This document shows, one piece after another, positions 34,785-42,104 of a stretch of 64,000 nucleotides of DNA. The number at the start of each line of letters is the position of its first letter. The stretch's first letter is position 1. The notes under the pieces were generated by a model. The model ran no database searches and was not told the DNA's origin. It saw nothing but the letters and a program-made list of their open reading frames with translations. The position numbers were made by a program, and so were the translations under genes. The stretch spans positions 45,345 to 109,344 of the forward strand of contig CALURU010000008.1 of assembly GCA_944323255.1 (NCBI GenBank), read 5' to 3'. The DNA is from Candidatus Gastranaerophilales bacterium (lineage in GTDB: Bacteria; Cyanobacteriota; Vampirovibrionia; Gastranaerophilales; Gastranaerophilaceae).

Positions 34785-35363
34785 ATGAGAAGAGGATTTA
34801 CGCTTGTAGAAGTTTCTATTTTGCTTGTAATATTTTTAATAGTTGCACTACTGGTTGCACCGATGTCGTTGGATGATACTGTTCAAGCAAAAAACACTTC
34901 TCGCTGGCGCAATGTACAAACTGATTTCGAAAATGTATTCTATTCAATTAATACTCAAAAGAAAGAAGATAATACTGATTTTGCAGAAATTTTTGCAAGT
35001 GTTTTAAATAACGAAATTAAAGCAGATACAGAAAATTATAAGATAACATTTCTGAATGGCACATATCCAAATGCTACTTATCGTTTTAACGATTATAAAG
35101 TTACGCAGGCAAATTCTGTTTTGGCTTATAAGTTGTATAATTCACCCGTGAATGATTTAAGAGGTGTAATGATGTATGATGTTAATGGTACGACCGGTCC
35201 GAATAAGTGGGGCAAAGATGTTTTTGGTTATAATATCTTTTCTGACAGGTTTGAACCGTTTTGCAAAAATGATTCTGTGAGTTTTCAAACACAAGATTGC
35301 TCTAAAAATGGAACAGGGTTATGCTGCTCTAATTATTATTTAATTGGAGGGAGTTTTGACTAA
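34785..35363 (+). CDS. Prepilin-like protein (type II secretion/type IV pilin N-terminus)
   Basis: 192 residues. It starts M-R-R-G-F-T-L-V-E-V-S: the prepilin peptidase site is G4|F5 and E9 is the conserved Glu at mature position 5, followed by a 20-residue hydrophobic helix. The rest is a soluble domain with four or five cysteines near the C-terminus (F-C-K, Q-D-C, L-C-C-S), which may form disulfides. No pilin assembly genes are close. The stop overlaps the LOG gene start by one base. AGAGGT precedes the ATG. Confidence 0.82.
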   Translation: MRRGFTLVEVSILLVIFLIVALLVAPMSLDDTVQAKNTSRWRNVQTDFENVFYSINTQKKEDNTDFAEIFASVLNNEIKADTENYKITFLNGTYPNATYRFNDYKVTQANSVLAYKLYNSPVNDLRGVMMYDVNGTTGPNKWGKDVFGYNIFSDRFEPFCKNDSVSFQTQDCSKNGTGLCCSNYYLIGGSFD

Positions 35364-35941
35364 TGGTTAAGAATGTATGTGTGTTTGCCTCTTCTTCAAA
35401 TTTATTAGATGCTGCTTATTATGATGATGCAAAAAAATTAGGTTTTTTACTCGGCAAAAACGGGATGAACATTGTATACGGCGGAAGCCGCCTCGGAGCT
35501 ATGTATGCTTGTGCTTCTGCTGTCCAAAGCGCCGGTGGTAAAATAATCGGAGTAATGCCTAAGAAGCTTTATGATATGGCTGGCGGAAATCCTGATGACT
35601 GCCATGAGTTTTATATTACCTCCGGTATGCGTGAAAGAAAAGCCAAAATGGATGAGCTTTCTGATGCAGTCATCGCTCTTGCCGGCGGCTTTGGCACATT
35701 GGAAGAAATTTCTGAAATGATTGTACAAAAGCAGTTGGGTTACAATAACAAGCCTATTGTTTTTCTTAATACTAATGGGTTTTACAATAGCTTGATTAAA
35801 TTCTTTCAAGATATTATGCAGTACAATTTTGCAAAACGTGATACGGGCAACTTGTACTACATAGCAGCATCCCCTGTAGATGCTGTCAATTATCTCGTTA
35901 ATTATAACCCTGTTGAAGTTTGTTTTAGCGGAAAATTTTAG
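35363..35941 (+). CDS. LOG family protein (lysine decarboxylase-like Rossmann fold)
   Basis: 192 residues. Family motifs: V-Y-G-G-S-R-L-G-A-M near 38, E-R-K-A-K-M-D-E-L-S-D-A with the Arg/Lys pair, then A-G-G-F-G-T-L-E-E, a variant of the P-G-G-x-G-T-x-x-E motif with Ala for Pro. LOG proteins are phosphoribohydrolases that release free bases, such as cytokinins, from nucleoside monophosphates. Many bacterial ones have unclear substrates. It is translationally coupled to the prepilin-like gene and convergent with the LuxR-type gene one base away. Confidence 0.88.
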   Translation: MVKNVCVFASSSNLLDAAYYDDAKKLGFLLGKNGMNIVYGGSRLGAMYACASAVQSAGGKIIGVMPKKLYDMAGGNPDDCHEFYITSGMRERKAKMDELSDAVIALAGGFGTLEEISEMIVQKQLGYNNKPIVFLNTNGFYNSLIKFFQDIMQYNFAKRDTGNLYYIAASPVDAVNYLVNYNPVEVCFSGKF

Positions 35942-35942
35942 T

Positions 35943-36188
35943 TTAAAAATTTAAGCTAAAATCGATTTTAAGGTGCAGCATTGCATAAACAGCAGCTTGT
36001 ACTTTATTATGTACTCCAAACTTCCTATAAATGCTCTCTGTATGGGCTTTAACTGTGTGTATTGATATATTCAAAGCCTTTGCAATTTCGGGGTTGCTTT
36101 TCCCGTTAATAATTAACTCGAGAATATCTTTTTCTCTGTCTGTAAGTATATTTATATTGTCCATATAAATATAATAATACCAATTCAA
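35943..36188 (-). CDS. Solitary LuxR/GerE-type HTH protein
   Basis: 81 residues, nearly only the HTH: L-T-D-R-E-K-D-I-L-E-L-I-I-N-G-K-S-N-P-E followed by I-A-K-A-L-N-I-S and H-T-V-K-A-H. No receiver or sensor domain. It lies 46 bp downstream of upp on the same strand. A second such protein is at 49530. Stand-alone GerE proteins can act as DNA-binding activators without a phosphorelay. Confidence 0.85.
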   Translation of the reverse strand: MNWYYYIYMDNINILTDREKDILELIINGKSNPEIAKALNISIHTVKAHTESIYRKFGVHNKVQAAVYAMLHLKIDFSLNF

Positions 36189-36234
36189 AAAATAGCTTTA
36201 ATATATTTTCCAATTACAAAATATTTACAAAAAT

Positions 36235-36885
36235 TTACGTATTAAAGATTCTGTCTCCGGCATCTCCCATACCCGGAACAATGTATCCACGGTTATTTAA
36301 GTGCGAATCAACTGCTGCAACAATAAGTGTTACCTCTGGAAATGTTTCAAAAACTTTCTTGATACCGTCTGGAGCAGAAATCATACAAACACAACAAATA
36401 TTTGTTTCTGGAATACCTTTGTCAACATAAAGTTTTATAGCTTCCGTTAAAGAATTTCCTGTTGCCAGCATAGGATCCGTTATATAAACATAATAATTCT
36501 CAGGGTTATCGACCGGCATCGGAACTTTGTTATAATACCATACGGGCTTTAGAGTCTTTTCATCTCTGTACATACCAATATGCCTTATTGTTGCTTGCGG
36601 TAATATATCTACTGCTTCATCCGTAAAGATTAATCCAGCCCTTAGAATCGGAGATATAATAATTGTTATATCTGGATTAATAGTCTGGGTTTTAAATGTT
36701 GTAAGTGGAGTTTCGATTTCTATATCTTTTTGCGGTAAATTTTTTGTTGCTTCATATAGTAATATTCTTGTAAGCTTTCTGGCAGCAAGTCTTACGCCTT
36801 CTGTACTGGTATTTTTGTTTCGCATAGTACATAAACTTTGGTTGACTATGGGATTGGTTATTATTCTAAGATTATTGTATTCCAT
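36235..36885 (-). CDS. upp: Uracil phosphoribosyltransferase
   Basis: 216 residues from the ATG at 36885 (AAAGGA upstream); an earlier in-frame start at 36915 would overlap the upstream gene more. It makes UMP from uracil and PRPP in pyrimidine salvage. The PRPP loop is D-P-M-L-A-T-G-N-S, with Asn where most have Gly. The uracil-site block G-Y-I-V-P-G-M-G-D-A-G-D-R is complete. It overlaps the MCE gene's 3' end by 14 bases. Confidence 0.93.
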   Translation of the reverse strand: MEYNNLRIITNPIVNQSLCTMRNKNTSTEGVRLAARKLTRILLYEATKNLPQKDIEIETPLTTFKTQTINPDITIIISPILRAGLIFTDEAVDILPQATIRHIGMYRDEKTLKPVWYYNKVPMPVDNPENYYVYITDPMLATGNSLTEAIKLYVDKGIPETNICCVCMISAPDGIKKVFETFPEVTLIVAAVDSHLNNRGYIVPGMGDAGDRIFNT

Positions 36886-37543
36886 CGCTATCCCGTCCTT
36901 TGTTGTTATATTCATTTAATTTCTTGTTAATATTCTCAGCTTTTTTGTTTGAATCTGTAACTATTCTATCCGCATAATTTAAAAAGTTTACAATACTCTC
37001 TTCACTTTGTTCGCCTTTAGGTAGATCTATAAATTTAATTTTATTGCTAAAAGAAGAAGAAGTATAAATGATTGATCCTAGCTTATCAAACATATCACTT
37101 AATAGTCCTGCTGCGTCATGTAAGCGTTTAGGAGGACTGACCGTTATCAGGGGTATATTTTTGTCTATGTATGTATTTTTATCGGGTAGATATAGTTCTA
37201 AGGACTTAGAGCCTGCCATACCATTAAATTCAACTGTTGCTACCGTGCCTTGCGGAATTGTTACATTTTTGTCCGTTATCAAAAATTTAATGTATACTTC
37301 CCCGTTGGTTGGTTTTATTTTAGTAATATAACCTACTTCAATTCCCATCATTCTAACAGGTGAGCCTTCAATCAGTCCATCGACATCATTCATAAAAATA
37401 GTGTAATCATTATCTTTTTGCATCCTGTTAGTATGGATTAATGTTGATACAGAAACAAAAAATAATATTATTAAAAGCCATATTAAGACTTCAAGCCTGT
37501 GAGTAATATAAAATGTGTTATGTTCGTTTTTAATCCCCATCAT
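36872..37543 (-). CDS. MCE/MlaD-family lipid-transfer protein
   Basis: 223 residues. One N-terminal membrane helix (about 18-36) is followed by one MCE domain with the family pattern D-V-D-G-L-I-E-G-S-P-V-R-M-M-G-I-E-V-G. The C-terminus is helical and charged. MlaD-type proteins form rings that bind phospholipids between inner and outer membranes. No MlaE permease or MlaF ATPase lies beside it. The overlap with upp suggests coupling without functional relation. Confidence 0.85.
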   Translation of the reverse strand: MMGIKNEHNTFYITHRLEVLIWLLIILFFVSVSTLIHTNRMQKDNDYTIFMNDVDGLIEGSPVRMMGIEVGYITKIKPTNGEVYIKFLITDKNVTIPQGTVATVEFNGMAGSKSLELYLPDKNTYIDKNIPLITVSPPKRLHDAAGLLSDMFDKLGSIIYTSSSFSNKIKFIDLPKGEQSEESIVNFLNYADRIVTDSNKKAENINKKLNEYNNKGRDSDGIQ

Positions 37544-37589
37544 ATTAGATACATTATATAAAAAATACCGAATTTATACAAGAAAAGTT

Positions 37590-38147
37590 TTATTCTTGCT
37601 TAACTTTTATTGCTCCCCAAGCTCTGATAAAGCCTTTTTCATACATTATAAGATAATACCCCCCGTCTTTTATATATTCAATAGTAGCGTCCATATGTTC
37701 GTATTCTTGTGGTGGTGTTGCACCTGTTTTAGCATATTTTGCATCAATAATCTTTTTAAACTTCTCTTTTCGCTTCTTTTTAGCAAGCTTTTTTTTAGTT
37801 TCTTTATCAGGTTTTTTGCTATTTTCGTAATATTGTTTTAGTTCTGCTTCATTTTCAGCTATTTTGAAAACCGGTATAACAGCAATTAAATCTTTTGATT
37901 CAATAAGATATAAAAATTCTTTGTCATTAGATAAGGCAAGTTCATAATGGCCTGGTTTTATAAAATTTCCATTGTAGTCCGGTATATAGTTTTGAATAGT
38001 TAAAACAGGCTGCTCATCTGTTGGTACGGAATATCTGTATATCGGATTTTGGTGTACAGTAATACCTGATGGAGTTGCCGGATATGGTGCAGACGGTGCT
38101 AGATAGTCAATATCCCTAAGCCGTGGAGTAATCAAGCCGTCTATCAT
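37590..38147 (-). CDS. Hypothetical protein coupled to rnpA
   Basis: 185 residues, start codon overlapping the rnpA stop (ATGA). The first 100 residues are proline-rich then beta-rich; residues about 115-145 are a very basic helix (K-K-K-L-A-K-K-K-R-K-E-K-F-K-K); the last 30 are beta. No signal peptide or membrane segment. No family recognised. In many bacteria rnpA is followed by the yidD-yidC genes; here this protein takes their place. RNA binding is a guess from the basic helix. Confidence 0.6.
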   Translation of the reverse strand: MIDGLITPRLRDIDYLAPSAPYPATPSGITVHQNPIYRYSVPTDEQPVLTIQNYIPDYNGNFIKPGHYELALSNDKEFLYLIESKDLIAVIPVFKIAENEAELKQYYENSKKPDKETKKKLAKKKRKEKFKKIIDAKYAKTGATPPQEYEHMDATIEYIKDGGYYLIMYEKGFIRAWGAIKVKQE

Positions 38148-38488
38148 AATTTCTCCGCTAATTCAGTTATTGCAGAATTAATATAACTAAAATCCTTGTC
38201 AAGTAACTTAGTAGATGCAACAAAAATAACAGACATGTACTTATTAGGAAGATTGCCTCTTTTCAAAAACAGACGGTAGCTCTCTCTCATCAATCGCTTT
38301 ATTCGGTTACGTTTTACTGCTCGTTTATGTATTTTTTTACTAACAACAAAACCTGCTTTTGTTGGATTTCCGTTTGTCTGAATTTTCCCGCAAAACATTG
38401 TTATTCCATGTAGGTGAAATGATTTCCCGGTTTTGTATGTAGCTGTAAAAGCGCTTCTTTTTCTCAATCTTAAATTTTTTTGCAGCAT
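38144..38488 (-). CDS. rnpA: Ribonuclease P protein component
   Basis: 114 residues, normal size. The RNR signature is H-K-R-A-V-K-R-N-R-I-K-R-L-M-R-E-S-Y-R, with the N-terminal F-x-x-x-Y/F region F-T-A-T-Y-K-T-G-K. It partners the RNase P RNA in tRNA 5' maturation. rpmH, which usually precedes rnpA, is not present upstream. Instead, the divergent FliA-type promoter region of the next gene begins there. Confidence 0.95.
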   Translation of the reverse strand: MLQKNLRLRKRSAFTATYKTGKSFHLHGITMFCGKIQTNGNPTKAGFVVSKKIHKRAVKRNRIKRLMRESYRLFLKRGNLPNKYMSVIFVASTKLLDKDFSYINSAITELAEKL

Positions 38489-38505
38489 ATTAAAATAATA
38501 CCCCT

Positions 38506-38523
38506 TTTGTAAAGCTTTGTAAA
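38506..38523 (+). repeat. Tandem TTTGTAAA boxes, 10-bp phase
   Basis: TTTGTAAA at 38506-38513 and 38516-38523. The second starts 25 bp before TAAA of the promoter, the same geometry as at 11913-11948. It lies in the short gap to divergent rnpA. Confidence 0.55.
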
Positions 38524-38540
38524 GTTTTATGCAAAAAAGC

Positions 38541-38567
38541 TAAAGTTTTCAAAAAAAATGCCGTAAA
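38541..38567 (+). promoter_or_regulatory. FliA (sigma-28)-like promoter of the 189-residue protein gene
   Basis: TAAA (38541-38544), exactly 15 bp, then GCCGTAAA (38560-38567). Against TAAA-N15-GCCGATAA, 10 of 12 positions match. It is 23 bp from the start codon. Confidence 0.65.
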
Positions 38568-38590
38568 TCAAATTATAAGGAGTAAGCAAA

Positions 38591-39160
38591 ATGTCAGATG
38601 AAAATTTTCGAGTAGAAAAAGGGCAAGAACAAGCAAATGAACAACAAAATGGCGGCGGAAAGATAATAGATGAAGCTGCATATAGAATACATGCTCCGAA
38701 GCAAAAAGGTCCGACAGCAATAGGAAAAGGCGGGGATCCTTTGTTCCGCCGAATATCTGCAACAAAAGAACAACTGTTAGAACTTATGGAGGAAACACAA
38801 ACTGTTCAGGATTGGGTTCAAAGAGAAACTTCTAACAATGTTGCTCTTGCTTGTCTTGATAATGAAAATTTGAAAGAAATTTATTACGAAATTAAAGATG
38901 GTTTTGGTGAATACGGAAAAATATCACTGATGGGCTTTAAGACTCCTTCCGGCGTAGAAATCCCACGGCTGAAAATTTACGATAAAAACGGAGAGGTTTT
39001 AGAGGTTTTAACCGGTCCAATGGCTATGGATGAGCTTAATAGAAGAGCTCTTGCCTACAAAGAATCTTTAAATAACTATGAAGTTTTACCTGATTCCGTA
39101 TCTGAAGAAGAAGGGGTAATTGCGGATTACTCCGGCAATCCAGATGAATATACTACTTAG
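38591..39160 (+). CDS. Hypothetical protein with a flagellar-type promoter
   Basis: 189 residues, soluble, no signal peptide. The first 50 residues are polar and Gln/Gly-rich, likely disordered, as in many export substrates. The middle 70-140 is mixed alpha/beta (E-I-K-D-G-F-G-E-Y-G-K-I-S-L-M-G-F, then L-K-I-Y-D-K-N-G-E-V). The C-terminus is acidic. No family recognised. AAGGAG precedes the ATG. Its promoter matches that of the 1001-residue protein, so it is probably part of the same regulon. Its stop overlaps that of the convergent ATPase gene by 8 bases. Confidence 0.65.
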   Translation: MSDENFRVEKGQEQANEQQNGGGKIIDEAAYRIHAPKQKGPTAIGKGGDPLFRRISATKEQLLELMEETQTVQDWVQRETSNNVALACLDNENLKEIYYEIKDGFGEYGKISLMGFKTPSGVEIPRLKIYDKNGEVLEVLTGPMAMDELNRRALAYKESLNNYEVLPDSVSEEEGVIADYSGNPDEYTT

Positions 39161-42092
39161 AGTTCTTTTTGAGAATGATTCCGTTTAATTTGCAAAAAGA
39201 AGTTAGAATTGTAAGTTCTTCCTTGATTCTTTTTTGCAAATGAGGATGCGTTGCTACAACTTCTACATTTTTTGCAAGCTGGAACATTTTTAGTGCCTGT
39301 TTTATATAATTTGAGCGCAAACTTGATTTAGGCAATGCAAGTTCCTGGTACAATTTTGCATTTAACAAATAACTTTTTACCAAAATTGTTTCCAGATCAA
39401 ATTGTTTTGCAATAAATATAGATTTTTCAATATAAACTTTGGCAGAGTCAAAATCTTGTTTTGCCATATATATTTCGCCAATTAACTTGTTATACATTGC
39501 AATAAAGAAATAGTTATTTATGCTTGGACCTTGTGCAATATCAAGTGCTTTTGTTGCAATGTCAAGTGCAAATTGAGTGCCATTTGTTATTAGTCTTGTT
39601 TCTGCTATTAAATACCAGGAAAGTAAAACTCCCGTGGCAATTTTTTCTTTTGCAAAATATGCAACCTGTTCTTCTAAAATTTCTAAAGCTTTTTTGTTTT
39701 CATTTTTATCTTTTAGCATTTTAGCAAGCAAAGTTTTGAGTATATTTTTTGTAAAATTATCGTGTACGTTGTTTGCATATGCAACAACATTAAACAGCTC
39801 TGTATACAAGCTATTGTAATCCTTTTCGATAAATTTATTGACAATATCAATAAAATTCCATCTTGAAACAATGAAAGAGTCCATATTATCAAGAGAATAT
39901 TCTTTTAGAATATCATCTAATATTTTTATTGAGGTTTTAATATCACCTTTTATTGTATTAGCAAGTGCCAAAGCTAAATGAGCACGGCATAATAAGGCAG
40001 GCTCAGTAATTTGATTTTTCTCCAGTATATCAAATATAAGTTTGATAGTATCAAACATTCTGTTATCACCTTGAAAACTTAGTGCTTCGGCTAAGTCAAA
40101 GTAAATTTCAATCCAGGTTTCAAATATATCTGTAATCTTTGCAATTGGTGTATTTTTCCCTTTTGCCAGATATTTTTCAATAACGGGCTTAATTTCCGTA
40201 TCAACTAAGTTTATAACCTGTCCATAATTACCCAGTTTTAAAAGCGGGCGAACCTGTCTTGATTTAACAAGAGTATGTTCCAATTCCATTTCATCCGGCA
40301 ATTTATTAAGAACACTGTTTGAACATTCGATTACTCCCCAATAATTCCCGTTTTTCATTGAGCAAGACGCTAAATAACCTAAAAGTTCAATATGTTCGTA
40401 TTCTGCCTGATCATCGAGCATCATTATGGCATTTTGTATATATTTAAATGAAGTCTCAAAATCAATTGGTTCTAGTAGCTTCCCTACTCGTGTGTAGATA
40501 TTCTTTTTTATTTTTACAGATAATGCGTCTGTTTTATTTTCGATAAGTTTTAAAGCTTGTTTTTGTGTAATTATGTACAAACCAATATCACCTATATATG
40601 CGGCTTGTTTCATTAATAAAGTCCATATTTCAAATGCTTGCTCATTATTGTTCAACTTTTGTACGATATAACCAAGAAGAGCTATTGATGATTGTTTATA
40701 TATGCTTAAAAGTTCATATAAAATACTTAAAATTTCATTTATAAGCTCATCATTTTTTACAATTGAAACAATTGATTTCCATATAAAGTAGCTTTTAAAT
40801 TCGAATGAGAGATTATTAATTTGCCCGATAAATCCTTTTTGAACTAATGATTCTACAATTCTTTCGAATTCTTCTGGAGGATTGTTATCAAAATGTTCCA
40901 GCATTGCAGGATAAAATTTGTTACCAAGAACCGACATTGCTGTTAGCATTCTATAAGCCTTGTAATCTTCTGATTTCAGGATGGTGAGTCTCATATCAAG
41001 AATATTCTCTAAAGAATTGTACTGAATATGTTTGAGCTTATTTCTGACAGCATCCTTATGCAATAGTATCATTTGCTCTATAAAAGCAGGATTCCCATTT
41101 GAAATCTTAAAGGCAAGATTAGCAAAATCTTCACCAACATTTTCATTATACTGGTGAATTAATACATCAACCTGATTTCTCGTAAAAGGGGCAATTGTAA
41201 GATCTGTATAATTTTCTTCCGTGAGCTTTGGCGAAGTTATGCAGCCAAGTCCTGGGCGGGAAACTGATGAAATAATTATAAATTTGCAACGTTCCAGTAC
41301 ATAGTCCTCTTTTAAGAGTTCCTGTAGAAAGTCAAATGACATTCCGTCAATGTTTTCAAAATTGTCAATAATAAAAACAACCTTCATTTTCTCAATAATA
41401 GTTAGTATTACTTTTTTCATTATCAAGAACATTTTGGCTTTGTTTTTATAAATATTTTCATATACATCAAGACTTTCAGGATACAAAAAATTGAGTAAAT
41501 CCAGAACTTCCTGATTTGTCATAGATGGAAAATCTTGTTTAAAAAACTTGATAGAGTTTTTTTTAAGTTGTAATGTGTCAGGACAAAAATTATTTACATT
41601 GAAAAATGTCAGCAATAAATCTTGAAAATATCCAAATGGTGAAAGCTGCGTAACCTGTGAACATGTGCCTAAAAGCCAAATAAGCTTTGCACTTTTTAAC
41701 TCATTTATTGTATATCTTAGAACCAGATTTTTGCCAATCCCACTTTCTCCGTTAATCGTAATTATAGTAGAATTGCCATCTTTGATTGCGTCCAGAAGTT
41801 TTGTTTTAACTTTTTGCTGTGAATTCGCCTGTGCTGTATATTCTGGTCTTATATTAGGTTTTGGTTTAACAAATTCAATACCGCATTTCCTGCAGTGTTT
41901 TGCATCCGGTAAATTAGCTGCACCGCATTCACTGCATATTTTTAAGAGAACTTTATGACATCCTGCACATTCTGTTGAGGTTATTGAATTTATAGTCCCA
42001 CAGTTTTTACAAACAGAGGCTATTTTTGCGCCGCAGTATTCACATCTGAGTGCATCCTTTTCAACCTCATTTTTACATTTGGGACATTGCAT
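39153..42092 (-). CDS. Zinc-ribbon, STAND/AAA-like ATPase and helical-repeat protein
   Basis: 979 residues. Three zinc ribbons occupy residues 1-73 as six C-x2-C pairs (C3/C6, C17/C20, C28/C31, C42/C45, C53/C56, C67/C70). An ATPase domain follows, with a Walker A-like G-E-S-G-I-G-K-N at 115-122 (Asn replaces the usual Thr/Ser) and a Walker B-like V-V-F-I-I-D-N at about 238. Residues about 450-960 are TPR-like helices. This layout resembles STAND-type signalling ATPases. It is the last gene of a three-gene operon with two acidic proteins, 12 bp after the second. Function unknown; nucleotide hydrolysis may be weak given the altered Walker A. Confidence 0.72.
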   Translation of the reverse strand: MQCPKCKNEVEKDALRCEYCGAKIASVCKNCGTINSITSTECAGCHKVLLKICSECGAANLPDAKHCRKCGIEFVKPKPNIRPEYTAQANSQQKVKTKLLDAIKDGNSTIITINGESGIGKNLVLRYTINELKSAKLIWLLGTCSQVTQLSPFGYFQDLLLTFFNVNNFCPDTLQLKKNSIKFFKQDFPSMTNQEVLDLLNFLYPESLDVYENIYKNKAKMFLIMKKVILTIIEKMKVVFIIDNFENIDGMSFDFLQELLKEDYVLERCKFIIISSVSRPGLGCITSPKLTEENYTDLTIAPFTRNQVDVLIHQYNENVGEDFANLAFKISNGNPAFIEQMILLHKDAVRNKLKHIQYNSLENILDMRLTILKSEDYKAYRMLTAMSVLGNKFYPAMLEHFDNNPPEEFERIVESLVQKGFIGQINNLSFEFKSYFIWKSIVSIVKNDELINEILSILYELLSIYKQSSIALLGYIVQKLNNNEQAFEIWTLLMKQAAYIGDIGLYIITQKQALKLIENKTDALSVKIKKNIYTRVGKLLEPIDFETSFKYIQNAIMMLDDQAEYEHIELLGYLASCSMKNGNYWGVIECSNSVLNKLPDEMELEHTLVKSRQVRPLLKLGNYGQVINLVDTEIKPVIEKYLAKGKNTPIAKITDIFETWIEIYFDLAEALSFQGDNRMFDTIKLIFDILEKNQITEPALLCRAHLALALANTIKGDIKTSIKILDDILKEYSLDNMDSFIVSRWNFIDIVNKFIEKDYNSLYTELFNVVAYANNVHDNFTKNILKTLLAKMLKDKNENKKALEILEEQVAYFAKEKIATGVLLSWYLIAETRLITNGTQFALDIATKALDIAQGPSINNYFFIAMYNKLIGEIYMAKQDFDSAKVYIEKSIFIAKQFDLETILVKSYLLNAKLYQELALPKSSLRSNYIKQALKMFQLAKNVEVVATHPHLQKRIKEELTILTSFCKLNGIILKKNSK

Positions 42093-42104
42093 GAATATAA
42101 GTCC

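Noticed and set aside
36189..36234. FliA-like promoter (TAAA-N15-GGTATTAT) before the minus-strand LuxR-type gene
   Set aside because: Spacing is right but the central CCG is missing, and nearby TTTGTAAA-like boxes are 11 bp apart at a different distance. Too weak.
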